A stretch of 64,000 bases of DNA from Paenibacillus beijingensis (GTDB lineage Bacteria > Bacillota > Bacilli > Paenibacillales > Paenibacillaceae), in assembly GCF_000961095.1 (NCBI RefSeq), contig NZ_CP011058.1:1207001-1271000 (forward strand), written 5' to 3'. Under the pieces are notes generated by a model. That model saw nothing but the letters and a program-made list of their open reading frames with translations, had not been told where the DNA came from and made no database searches. How positions within the stretch are numbered: position 1 is the stretch's first letter; each line of letters begins with the position of its first letter. A program made the translations under genes and the position numbers. Below, in pieces: positions 8,786-17,078 of this stretch.

Positions 8786-10072
8786 TTATTCTTTCGTCAT
8801 GATTTCGTTATACTGTTTCCAAAATGCCCGCATCTGCAGCTCATCGTCGAATGATGGGGTCTCTTTGATCATCCCTTTTGAAATATCGTTCCACTGGACT
8901 TCCTTGTTGTTTTTATAGCCCTCCTGACACAGCTCAAGCGCTTCGATATCGTCAGGCGTACCAAATCCGCCGGGACCGACAAACTCAACCAAATTGTTCA
9001 ACCGCTTGCCTTTCATGTCGGCCCCTTCTTCCTTCGGCGCCATCGCCCAAATGCTGATTTCCATATAATCGGGACTCACCGGAAAGAAAGTGCGGACAGT
9101 GAGAGACATAATATCGCTGATAATCATATTCGGGAATACAATGACGTTGCGGTTCCGTTTCGCTATGCGCTGGGCTCGTTCCTCGCCGACTCGGGCAATA
9201 AGCAGTTCCATCTTTTCGTCCAATTCCTTCTTGCCCTCTTCGCCCCATGCGGGAATCCACTTCGCCACTGGCCGGCCCCAAGGAGAAGCATACTCCATAA
9301 CCCCATGGCCGTTGCCCAAATCCCTGCCGACGCCATGCATCGGCTCTTCCGATACTTTAATGTTCGTGTTATTCAAAAAATCAAAATACGTTTTATGCGT
9401 CGGATGCGTATGATAGTTATCAACGGCATTCTCCGACAGTAGCTTCCAGTTGCAGCGCATACTGTACTCTTGCGAACCTTCTCCGAAAACTTCCAGACCG
9501 GTTTCGGCCTGGTCGACGACCAGATCAAAATACTCTTTGGCATTGCCGAGATAATCTTCCAAGGACATCGCATGATAGTCAAAGTTGACGAAATAAAAGC
9601 CTTTATAGTTTTCCATTCGTGGAACCTTCTGAAGATTCATCGATTCGTCGCAATTAAAATCGGAAGGGTAAGCGTCTTTGCCCGGCATACCGACCAGTTT
9701 TCCTTTATTGTTAAACGTCCAGGCGTGGTAGAAGCATTGGAACGTTTTTGAATTCCCTTTATGCTCTCTGCAAACAATCGAACCGCGATGAGGGCATGCA
9801 TTTGAAAATACGTTGATATTCCCATCGCTGTCCTTTGTAAATATAAGCGGTCTGCCTGCTACTCTCCGGTTAATAAAATCGCCCGGTTTCGGCAGCTCGG
9901 ATTCGTGTCCCAGGTAAAACCAGCACTTGTCGAAAATCTTCTTTTTCTCCATTTCAAAAATGTCCATATCCGTAAAGACCTTACGATTTACTTTGAACAC
10001 ATTCTTGTCCTCATCCATGATGATCAGCGGTTCGGATAAGGATGTCTGAAGCTGCTTCGTCTCCATCTTCAT
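8786..10072 (-). CDS. Rieske non-heme iron dioxygenase, alpha (catalytic) subunit
   Basis: 428 residues from ATG 10072, with AAGGAG eight bases upstream. The Rieske 2Fe-2S site is complete: CPHRG (CxH) near residue 92 and CFYHAW (CxxH) near residue 112. The catalytic mononuclear iron site follows with the bridging Asp and two His in ENAVDNYHTHPTH near residue 215, and an acidic carboxylate ligand expected near residue 370. The enzyme inserts O2 into an aromatic or related ring at the cytoplasm. First gene of its operon with the beta subunit. The promoter at 10198-10242 carries the shared activator site, which suggests inducer-controlled expression by the adjacent Crp/Fnr regulator. Substrate not predictable by eye. 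Confidence 0.92.
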   Translation of the reverse strand: MKMETKQLQTSLSEPLIIMDEDKNVFKVNRKVFTDMDIFEMEKKKIFDKCWFYLGHESELPKPGDFINRRVAGRPLIFTKDSDGNINVFSNACPHRGSIVCREHKGNSKTFQCFYHAWTFNNKGKLVGMPGKDAYPSDFNCDESMNLQKVPRMENYKGFYFVNFDYHAMSLEDYLGNAKEYFDLVVDQAETGLEVFGEGSQEYSMRCNWKLLSENAVDNYHTHPTHKTYFDFLNNTNIKVSEEPMHGVGRDLGNGHGVMEYASPWGRPVAKWIPAWGEEGKKELDEKMELLIARVGEERAQRIAKRNRNVIVFPNMIISDIMSLTVRTFFPVSPDYMEISIWAMAPKEEGADMKGKRLNNLVEFVGPGGFGTPDDIEALELCQEGYKNNKEVQWNDISKGMIKETPSFDDELQMRAFWKQYNEIMTKE

Positions 10073-10197
10073 CGGTCATTCTCCTTTTCTATGGGCATAT
10101 TTCAATCGGTTCAACAGACCGGCCGGCAGCAAACCTTAAGAATGTTCCATATGTTCACCTCTCCCCGAATAAGATTTGGATTGCATCGGGTAGCTTT

Positions 10198-10242
10198 ATC
10201 TTATCCGGTTGCCGAACGGTCAACTATTAAGCAGTTAACGTT
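10198..10242 (-). promoter_or_regulatory. Class II activator-type promoter of the Rieske dioxygenase genes
   Basis: Minus-strand site AACGTTAACTGCTTAATAG (10224-10242), then 20 bases, then -10 hexamer TAAGAT (10198-10203). The TTAA-GCAG-TTAA core is centred at 10232.5, again 29.5 bases from the -10 edge (-41.5). Eighteen of 19 site bases match the copy at 19000-19018. TTGACC overlaps the site edge but lies only 14 bases from the -10, too close for a normal -35. Confidence 0.72.
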
Positions 10243-10244
10243 CC

Positions 10245-10300
10245 TAAAAAAGTCCATGCCGGGGATCGGAGCTTGAACTCCAAATCCCGGCATGGACTTT
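10245..10300 (-). terminator. Intrinsic terminator of the Crp/Fnr regulator gene
   Basis: AAAGTCCATGCCGGG pairs with its complement across 10248-10300 to make a stem of about 16 bp, followed on the minus strand by TTTTTT. It lies 14 bases past the stop of the regulator gene and directly upstream of the Rieske promoter, insulating the two units. Confidence 0.85.
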
Positions 10301-10313
10301 ACCGTATCGATAA

Positions 10314-10967
10314 TCAATTCAATTGTCCCGGACACATTAGCCTTAATAATTCCGGTTTTTTTATGTAAATGACTTTATTTCGATTGTCGATAATGTGTTC
10401 GCATTTCCACTTCCTTAAAATTTTATAAACCGAAATCCTCGTTAAACCGGTATAATCCGCCAAATCCTGCTGCGTAATATAGATTTCGCCATTCTTGTAT
10501 ACGCGCGATAATTTGATTAACGTAATGGCGACCCGCTGTTCAGCAGAATAAGCGTTTTGCATAATGCTGGTCGACAGATTTCGTATTTTTTGAGTTAAAG
10601 ATTCCATCAACAAATCAATTAATTCCGGTGACGAAATCAAAAGCTCCTTTAAAATCCGGTTGGGAAAATAGTAGATGATGCAATCTTCCAATGCGAGAGC
10701 TGTCGTGCAATAATATTGTTTGTCAACCGCCTGCTCGCCGAATAATTGTCCCGATCCGAACAGATCCAGGATCCTTTCATCCCCCTGATGCGAATACGTG
10801 ACAATTTTGATCATTCCTTTGGATAAGAAGTAAATACCGGCCCCTTCTTCTCCTTGGCAATAGATAACCGAGTTTCGCTTCTTGTACAATCGTTCCCCAT
10901 ACCGCAAATAATGCTGCCATGAATCTTCATTCGGATGCTCTTGTTTCGCAATCATTATCGCTTCCAT
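10314..10967 (-). CDS. Crp/Fnr-family transcriptional regulator
   Basis: 217 residues. An N-terminal cyclic-nucleotide-binding-type beta roll (GIYFLSKGMIKIVTYS, FGSGQLFGEQAV) is followed by a long dimer helix and a C-terminal winged helix with QQDLADYTGLTRISVYKIL as the helix-turn-helix. There is no N-terminal Cys cluster, so it is not an oxygen-sensing FNR; a small-molecule ligand, as in CprK-type proteins, fits better. It stands between two catabolic operons. Three nearby promoters carry a TTAA-N4-TTAA-like site at -41.5, the standard Crp/Fnr class II position, so it is the best candidate activator. A weaker match (CTAA-TCGG-TTCT) centred at 11019.5 upstream of its own start may mean autoregulation. 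Confidence 0.88.
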   Translation of the reverse strand: MEAIMIAKQEHPNEDSWQHYLRYGERLYKKRNSVIYCQGEEGAGIYFLSKGMIKIVTYSHQGDERILDLFGSGQLFGEQAVDKQYYCTTALALEDCIIYYFPNRILKELLISSPELIDLLMESLTQKIRNLSTSIMQNAYSAEQRVAITLIKLSRVYKNGEIYITQQDLADYTGLTRISVYKILRKWKCEHIIDNRNKVIYIKKPELLRLMCPGQLN

Positions 10968-11159
10968 CGATCCACCCCACTATATGAATATCATCATAAC
11001 GACACCATATTTGCTAATCGGTTCTTCCGGACAAATTCGCACATTTGTTCTTTGTAGAACATTATTTCATCTATTTCTATGCTATATCATACGTCAATGA
11101 TGTGTCAAGATATATAACATATATTTTCGGCCGCACCTTTTACTTTGTGCCGAACACAA

Positions 11160-11188
11160 AAAAACACTGCGAAATTCGCAGTGTTTTA
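11160..11188 (-). terminator. Intrinsic terminator of the sugar-uptake operon
   Basis: AACACTGCG-aaatt-CGCAGTGTT forms a perfect 9-bp stem with A/T runs on both sides. On the minus strand it is followed by seven T. It closes the minus-strand operon ending at 11262 and may act in both directions. Confidence 0.85.
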
Positions 11189-11261
11189 GCGGCATCATGA
11201 TACAATTATGTTATAATATATCCCGTTTCAATCGGCAAGGAGCGGTGCACAATCGATGACG

Positions 11262-12752
11262 TTATGAAAATAAAGACTCCATGGCCGGATAAAGCTGTAC
11301 ATACTTCTCGTACTTTTTCTCATAGTGCGCAGAGAAGACATCGTCCGGAAAGTACCGTTTAACCCGCTGCTGGCTGAACCACCGACGGCAAAAATCGGAA
11401 TAGGTTTGTTCCCAGCCCATGTTCAGGAAACCGGCTGCAGCCGCCCCGATCGAGGGGAGATACTGGGATTCCTCTGGAACGATCACCTCAATGCTCAGAA
11501 CATCGGCGATAATCTGGTTCCATATTCCGCTTTTGCTTCCCCCGCCAATTAGCGTTAGCCGGTTGTCCCTGTAATTCGGCGCAATCATTTCCATCACTTG
11601 CTTCATCGCCATGGCAACCCCTTCAAGTACGGAGCAGCACATTTCTTCCTTGGTCGTCGTTGCTCTAAGGCCGATAAAGCATCCGGAGGCATTCGGATTT
11701 TGAACCGGGCACCGTTCGCCATTCAAGTACGGCAAAAAAAGCACGCCGTTTGTTCGGCGGTCACAGGCCGATATCAGCTGCTCCAGCTCATCATAGGCCT
11801 TCTCATCATTATGGTGACGGCCAAATACGGATTTCGCCCATTGATAGGCATTTCCCGCATTCATTAAGGGAGCGACGGCAACGAACAGGTTCTCATCCGC
11901 ATAAGCGAGGTTAAAAACGCTGTCGCTAACATACGATACCTTAGGAACGGGCGCGGCAACCCATCCCGTTGTTCCGATGTAAGCATACAGATCTCCCGGG
12001 CGGACCGCCCCCGCTCCAATCGTCGCCGCTCCGGCGTCCCCGATACCGGATAATACTTTCGTCCCCTGCACAAAACCGGTATACGCTGCGGCATCACCGG
12101 TCATATAGCCGACAACTTCATCGGAAGCACGAATGGCGGGTAGTTTACCCGCTTCAATTCCGTACAGCTGCAGCCAGTCCGATTCCCACCTGCGCTGCGC
12201 GATGTTCATGCACCCGGCTGTCGAAGCCGTGGTCGGATCGGTGACGCTTTCGCCGGTAAGGCGGTGAATGACATAGTCTTTGGAGCTCATTAAAAACATC
12301 GCCGTTTGCCTGTAAATTTCCGGCTCCATCTCCTTGACCCATATCATTTTGGGAAATACGAGCGTACCATCCATATGATTTCCGGTAATCTCACGAATGG
12401 ACGTTTCACCAATGTCCCGCTTCATCCGGTCGGACTGATGCCCGGCTCTGCCGTCCGAATACAAAATGGCAGGCCTTAGCGGCTTCCCATGAGCATCGAC
12501 AGGGATACAGTCCTGCATCTGGCCGCTAAACGAAATCAGAGCGATTTCACGGGGATGTATGCCCGCTCTCCACCATTCGAGCGCAATGTCCCTCACCGCT
12601 TCCAGCCATTGCTCAGGCTCCTGCTCAATCGCCGTATCCTTTTGCAGGGTCGTTAAGGACCTATTGAATTCAAGGGAAGTCCGGCCCTCACGGGAAACCA
12701 ATAGTCCCTTAGCGTTTGTTGTCCCGATATCAAAGGATGCAATATACGCCAT
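11262..12752 (-). CDS. FGGY-family carbohydrate kinase (xylulokinase-like)
   Basis: 496 residues, standard for FGGY kinases. The N-terminal phosphate loop SFDIGTTNAKG and the catalytic-Asp region (SFSGQMQD, later GIGDAGAATIGAG) are visible, with the second ATP-site motif LIGGGSKSGIWNQI near residue 400. These enzymes phosphorylate pentuloses, hexuloses or polyols with ATP. It is the last gene of the operon SorC regulator - binding protein - ATPase - permease - TrpA-like - kinase, and probably traps the imported sugar. Start ATG 12752 follows AAGGAG. Exact sugar unknown. Confidence 0.85.
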   Translation of the reverse strand: MAYIASFDIGTTNAKGLLVSREGRTSLEFNRSLTTLQKDTAIEQEPEQWLEAVRDIALEWWRAGIHPREIALISFSGQMQDCIPVDAHGKPLRPAILYSDGRAGHQSDRMKRDIGETSIREITGNHMDGTLVFPKMIWVKEMEPEIYRQTAMFLMSSKDYVIHRLTGESVTDPTTASTAGCMNIAQRRWESDWLQLYGIEAGKLPAIRASDEVVGYMTGDAAAYTGFVQGTKVLSGIGDAGAATIGAGAVRPGDLYAYIGTTGWVAAPVPKVSYVSDSVFNLAYADENLFVAVAPLMNAGNAYQWAKSVFGRHHNDEKAYDELEQLISACDRRTNGVLFLPYLNGERCPVQNPNASGCFIGLRATTTKEEMCCSVLEGVAMAMKQVMEMIAPNYRDNRLTLIGGGSKSGIWNQIIADVLSIEVIVPEESQYLPSIGAAAAGFLNMGWEQTYSDFCRRWFSQQRVKRYFPDDVFSAHYEKKYEKYVQLYPAMESLFS

Positions 12753-12759
12753 CGCCTCT

Positions 12760-13575
12760 TTACTCCTTTTTCACGCATCTGGATGTTTGCAGCTTCATAT
12801 CCGCAATCATCCTATACAGATAATCCTGCTCGCCATTCTCACACCTTGCAACAAATGCCGATCCCACAACGGCGCCGTCAAATCCACTGTCAATCGCCAT
12901 TCTCACCCTTGCGGGCGACCTTAATCCAAAACCGGCAATAACGAGCGCGGAAGAGTGCTGTCTTGCCTGTCTGCATAATTCCGATAAATCCTCCAATTGG
13001 GCAAAAGGATTGCCCGTTGCTCCGATATAGGATTGTGCATAAAGGATGGTCGCGAGCTCGCCTGCTGCCGCCAGCTCCGAATCCGTCATTTGAGGATTGA
13101 TGAAGCGAACGACATCCACTCCGTACCTGCACACTTTCTCATGAACGTCGTTTTGTTCCCGCAAGGAGCAATCCGGCAATACCAAGCCGTCAATGACACC
13201 TTCTTCCGCAAGCCGGACGCCCAAACCCGAATCGACAAGCTCATCTTTATAACCCATCGCCCAGATTGGATTATCGATATCGGCCCGCAATTGGCGCGCA
13301 TATTCCATTAACCCGTTATCCGAATCAAATTGTGAATTTTGAATGGCCCGTTTATGGCCGCGTTTAATAATATCTCCATCCAGATAAGGATATCTGCTTG
13401 GAATCCCCAATTCCACGATATCGATCCCGGCAGCGACGGCTCCTTTCACAAGCTCCATCGATTGATCAAAGGACGGATCGCCTGCAATCAAATATCCGAT
13501 CAACAGACCCTCGCCCTTCTCCTCCGCCTGCTGCGAAATTTCATAATTTCTTCTGCTGTAAAAACCTTTCCTCAA
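12760..13575 (-). CDS. TrpA-like (tryptophan synthase alpha-fold) protein, altered active site
   Basis: 271 residues with a TIM barrel close to tryptophan synthase alpha: VELGIP with the glutamate equivalent to catalytic Glu49, the phosphate-loop strand VIAGFGLRSPARV and the end GFDGAVVGSAFV. The stretch that normally reads FSDPLADG is SRYPYLDG, so the second catalytic acid (Asp60) is replaced by Tyr. No trpB or other trp gene is near. It starts with TTG overlapping the permease stop and sits between permease and kinase genes of a sugar ABC operon. A role as aldolase or lyase for an imported sugar phosphate is more likely than indole release; this is inference. Confidence 0.75.
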   Translation of the reverse strand: MRKGFYSRRNYEISQQAEEKGEGLLIGYLIAGDPSFDQSMELVKGAVAAGIDIVELGIPSRYPYLDGDIIKRGHKRAIQNSQFDSDNGLMEYARQLRADIDNPIWAMGYKDELVDSGLGVRLAEEGVIDGLVLPDCSLREQNDVHEKVCRYGVDVVRFINPQMTDSELAAAGELATILYAQSYIGATGNPFAQLEDLSELCRQARQHSSALVIAGFGLRSPARVRMAIDSGFDGAVVGSAFVARCENGEQDYLYRMIADMKLQTSRCVKKE

Positions 13576-14537
13576 TGCGTACCACGACCCAAACGCTGTA
13601 AGATCACCGCTGCAATGACGATAATTCCTGTAATAACGTCCTGCATAAAGGTCGGCACTTCCAAAATCGTTAACCCGTTAGCCAAAATGCCGATAATTGC
13701 AGCGCCTACGAATGTCCCCCACATATTCGGCACGCCTTCCTTGAACGTCGTCATGCCGAGAAAAGCGGCTGCATAGGCCGGCAGAAACAATCCGTTGCCG
13801 CTTGTCGGATGGGCTGAACCAAGACGTGATGCCATCAAAATTCCAGTCAGGGCGGCAAGCGCGGCACAAATGGCAAAGGCGGCGTTTTTATTCCGGCGAA
13901 CATTGAGTCCGGCAACGCGGGAGGCCGCTTCATTACCGCCGATCGCGTACAGTCTTCTGCCGAAAGCCGTTTGGGCCATGATGTACCAGAACAATACGGT
14001 CAAAAGAATCATAAGCAGCGACAATAACGGAATACTTCCCCATTTCGTTTGCCCTAAATAGCGGAATGAATCCGGAATATTTTCAAAAATGGTCGCTCCG
14101 CCTGTCAGCCAGAACGTAATCCCGCCTAACACGGTTCCCATTGCCATTGTGGTAATAAAAGAAAGGACCTTGAAGCGGGTAACGATCCAGCCGTTAATAA
14201 AGCCGATGATTACCGATGCAGCCAAAGGAACGAGAAAAGTGACCCAAACCGGCATGCCGGATACGGCCAGCTTCGCCGCCAGAACGCCGCCGAAGCTGGC
14301 AACCGCGCCGATCGAAAGATCAAATTCTCCGATCGACATGACAAGAGTTGCGCCCAGGGCAATGATGACAAGAAAGGAGATTTGTCTGCTGATATTAATC
14401 ACATTGCCGATTGAAGCAAAGGAATCGGGACTTAGCGCGCTAAAGCAAATGACTATAAGCAGGCAAGCCAACACGGTCCCATACATTCGTAACAATCGGC
14501 CAATGTTCATGCCGGAATCTTTTAAAATCGTATTCAT
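13572..14537 (-). CDS. Ribose-type ABC transporter permease (RbsC family)
   Basis: 321 residues, about 8-10 membrane helices, the usual size of RbsC/XylH permeases. The cytoplasmic coupling loop is seen in AIGGNEAASRVAGLNVRRNK near residue 210, a hallmark of this family. Its ATG overlaps the ATPase stop by 4 bp, and a second ATG nine codons downstream is also possible. It forms the membrane channel for a monosaccharide delivered by the lipoprotein at 16120-17043 and powered by the RbsA-like ATPase. Confidence 0.9.
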   Translation of the reverse strand: MNTILKDSGMNIGRLLRMYGTVLACLLIVICFSALSPDSFASIGNVINISRQISFLVIIALGATLVMSIGEFDLSIGAVASFGGVLAAKLAVSGMPVWVTFLVPLAASVIIGFINGWIVTRFKVLSFITTMAMGTVLGGITFWLTGGATIFENIPDSFRYLGQTKWGSIPLLSLLMILLTVLFWYIMAQTAFGRRLYAIGGNEAASRVAGLNVRRNKNAAFAICAALAALTGILMASRLGSAHPTSGNGLFLPAYAAAFLGMTTFKEGVPNMWGTFVGAAIIGILANGLTILEVPTFMQDVITGIIVIAAVILQRLGRGTH

Positions 14538-16051
14538 TCCCCGTGTTCACTTCCTTTTCGCCTATAACAAATCTGTAGAATCTGCTCCGGTACAATTCCG
14601 TCATTATCGAGCTCGGCCACCATTTCGCCGGCTTCGAGCACATAAATGCGGTCGGCAATGTCCAAAACCTCCTGCAGATCGGATGAAACGAATACGATTC
14701 CGCATTTATGAGCCGCTTGTTCTTTCAGCATCCGATGAATTTCATCGCGGGTCATGACGTCTACCGCTTGCGTCGGTTCGTCGCATAAAAACAAAACCGG
14801 GTTGGACAAAAGCGCCTTTGCAAACACGATCTTCTGCTGATTCCCGCCGCTTAATTCGCGTATAAACTGCTCCGTCCCCGTCGCCCTTACCTTCATGGAG
14901 TCCATCATGGCCGTAACTTTTTGTTTTTCGGCCTGTTCCAAAATTTTGATCCCGTTCGAGAATTGATTCAGTACAGGCAAAGTCATATTTTCACGAATGC
15001 TCATGTCCATGATTAAAGCGTCCGATCTGCGGTCTTCAGGGATCAGAACGACCCCTTGCCGTAAAGATTGCATCGGTGACGGCTTGCCGAGCGTCTTGCA
15101 GCCGATAATTACGCGGCCCTCTTTGATCGGACGCGAGCCGTAAACCGCCTCAAGCAGCTCGGTTCGTCCCGCGCCGGCAAGGCCGAAAATGCCAACGATC
15201 TCCCCTTCTCTAACCGTCAGATTGGCATTCTTCACTCTTCCGTCCGCCGTTGAAAGACGGTCTACCTTCAGCACAGTCTGCGCGTTCTGAGGCAGCGCCG
15301 CTTTCTGGATCGCCGATTTTTGGATATCGAGGTTGGTCATCATACGGATGAGCAAATCTTTATCCGCCTCGGATTTGTTCACGGTTCCTGCTAATTTTCC
15401 GTTTCGCAGCACCGTGATCCGGTCGGATAAGCGGAAGATTTCGTCCATCCGATGCGAAACGTAAAGAATAGCCGTCCCTTGCGCCGTAAGCTTATGAATG
15501 AGTTTAAACAGCAGCTCCGTCTCCTGGTCCGTTAAGGATGCGGTCGGCTCGTCCAGAATAAGCAGACGGCAATCCAGCATCATCGCCCGAAGAATTTCGA
15601 GAATTGTTCTTTCGGAAGGGGACATTTCCTGAGCCGTTTTTTTCAAATTAAGTTGGATGCCCAACTCTTTCTTGAGCTGTTCCGCCCGTTTGCTCATCCG
15701 ATTCCAATGAATTCCGATCTTTAACTTGCGTTTTGGGTATTCCATTCCAAGGAACAAATTCTCCATACCGGAAAAAGAAGGAATTAGATGGCGGTCCTGG
15801 TGAATCACGTTGATGCCTAATTCGCGCGCATGTTTGGGATGAAAAATCGCCTGCTCTGTGCCGTTCCAGTAGATCCGGCCTCCGTCTGCGGTATATACGC
15901 CGGTAATGATTTTAATAAACGTTGATTTGCCCGCGCCATTCTCCCCCACCAGCGCATGCACTTCACCGGGACGAATATCAATTGAAATTTGGGAGAGAGC
16001 ATAATGCAGCCCGAACCTTTTATCCAACCCATCGGCTTTCAATAGTGACAT
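14534..16051 (-). CDS. Ribose-type ABC transporter ATP-binding protein (RbsA family, two ABC domains)
   Basis: 505 residues containing two nucleotide-binding domains in tandem. Domain one has a normal Walker A (GENGAGKSTFIKIITG near residue 37) and Walker B LLILDEPTASL, with a degenerate signature. Domain two has the family-typical degenerate Walker A GLAGAGRTELLEAV and an intact signature SGGNQQKIVFAKALL. Only the first site is likely to bind and hydrolyse ATP fully, as in RbsA. Start ATG 16051 follows GGGAGGA. It energises uptake through the RbsC-like permease, with which it overlaps by 4 bp. Confidence 0.92.
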   Translation of the reverse strand: MSLLKADGLDKRFGLHYALSQISIDIRPGEVHALVGENGAGKSTFIKIITGVYTADGGRIYWNGTEQAIFHPKHARELGINVIHQDRHLIPSFSGMENLFLGMEYPKRKLKIGIHWNRMSKRAEQLKKELGIQLNLKKTAQEMSPSERTILEILRAMMLDCRLLILDEPTASLTDQETELLFKLIHKLTAQGTAILYVSHRMDEIFRLSDRITVLRNGKLAGTVNKSEADKDLLIRMMTNLDIQKSAIQKAALPQNAQTVLKVDRLSTADGRVKNANLTVREGEIVGIFGLAGAGRTELLEAVYGSRPIKEGRVIIGCKTLGKPSPMQSLRQGVVLIPEDRRSDALIMDMSIRENMTLPVLNQFSNGIKILEQAEKQKVTAMMDSMKVRATGTEQFIRELSGGNQQKIVFAKALLSNPVLFLCDEPTQAVDVMTRDEIHRMLKEQAAHKCGIVFVSSDLQEVLDIADRIYVLEAGEMVAELDNDGIVPEQILQICYRRKGSEHGE

Positions 16052-16119
16052 CGGCTTCCTCCCTTGAAGCTTAAGAGAATTTAAGAGAAAGCGGCTGAAA
16101 ATCCGCTCTTTTCCGTTTT

Positions 16120-17043
16120 TTATTTCGCATTCTCTTTTGTAATCAGGGTGGCAGGGGCATACATTTGGGTATCCTCTGCCTGCTTGCCTTCAAAGACTAG
16201 ACCGATCTGTTTCACAACGAGTTCAGCCATGCCGTCGAAATTTTGCTGGACCGTTGCAATGAGCGGCGAGCCTTTCTTGATCATATCGATCGCCTGGCTG
16301 TTGCCGTCGATGCCCGTCACGACGATATCTTTGCGGCCGGACGCTTCAATGGCTTGCGCCGCACCGATCGCAGGCTCGTCCCATCCTGCCCAAACGGCGG
16401 TAATGGCGCCTGCGTCCTTGTTGGCCAGCAGCAGGCTTTCCATTTGTTTTCTGGAATTTTCGATCGGACCGGGAACTTGAACTTCCTGTTCCGTAACCTT
16501 TTTGACGTCCGGGGTTTGCTCCAGCATTTTGTCCAGCTGCACCGACCTTTTCAATACACCCGGATGAGGGCGGTACGTCAGCACGACCATATTGGCTTTG
16601 TTGTTCGTCGTCTTCAATAAATACTCCGTGATCATTTTGGACATCGCTTCATTATCGCTTGTCGCATTCATGGCCATTCCCTCGATATAGCCGGAATCGC
16701 AGCCGAAGACGGGAATATTCTTTTCAGAAGCCTGCTGGATTTGGGACTTGAGCTGATTGGGATCCGTGCTGACGATAATAATCGCGTCGACATTGGTCGA
16801 AATGACATCTTCCATGCGGCTTGCAAGCTGACCCACATCGCCTTTCGTATCGACGACATTTGTTTTCCAGCCCTGGTCGGCGGACTGTTTCTTTAAGACT
16901 TCAATCATTTGATTCGTTGTAACCGAGGAAAGATAAGGCGACAGGATCGCAACTGTTTTTTGTGAATCCCCCGATTTCCCTCCACACGCAGCCAAGCTTA
17001 GAATGATGAAGGCCGCTATAAATCCTGACAACCATTTCTTCAT
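16120..17043 (-). CDS. Sugar ABC transporter substrate-binding lipoprotein
   Basis: 307 residues from ATG 17041-17043, which has GAGGAGG upstream; earlier in-frame starts lack a site. Signal peptide with lipobox LSLAAC, then a periplasmic-binding type I fold (RbsB/XylF-like). It shows KTVAILSPYLSS at the first strand, VDAIIIVSTDP in the hinge region and VVTGIDGNSQAIDMI near residue 245, typical of sugar receptors with two lobes. It captures the sugar outside the cell for the RbsA/RbsC-like pair encoded just downstream. Lies 35 bp after the SorC-type regulator gene. Confidence 0.88.
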   Translation of the reverse strand: MKKWLSGFIAAFIILSLAACGGKSGDSQKTVAILSPYLSSVTTNQMIEVLKKQSADQGWKTNVVDTKGDVGQLASRMEDVISTNVDAIIIVSTDPNQLKSQIQQASEKNIPVFGCDSGYIEGMAMNATSDNEAMSKMITEYLLKTTNNKANMVVLTYRPHPGVLKRSVQLDKMLEQTPDVKKVTEQEVQVPGPIENSRKQMESLLLANKDAGAITAVWAGWDEPAIGAAQAIEASGRKDIVVTGIDGNSQAIDMIKKGSPLIATVQQNFDGMAELVVKQIGLVFEGKQAEDTQMYAPATLITKENAK

Positions 17044-17078
17044 CTTTATCCTCCTCAATTTTTTTTGAGTGTCGATTA

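Noticed and set aside
10198..10242. A plain sigma-A promoter using TTGACC as the -35 of the Rieske genes
   Set aside because: The spacer to TAAGAT would be only 14 bases, and the other two promoters of the group have no such hexamer; the shared activator site is the better explanation.
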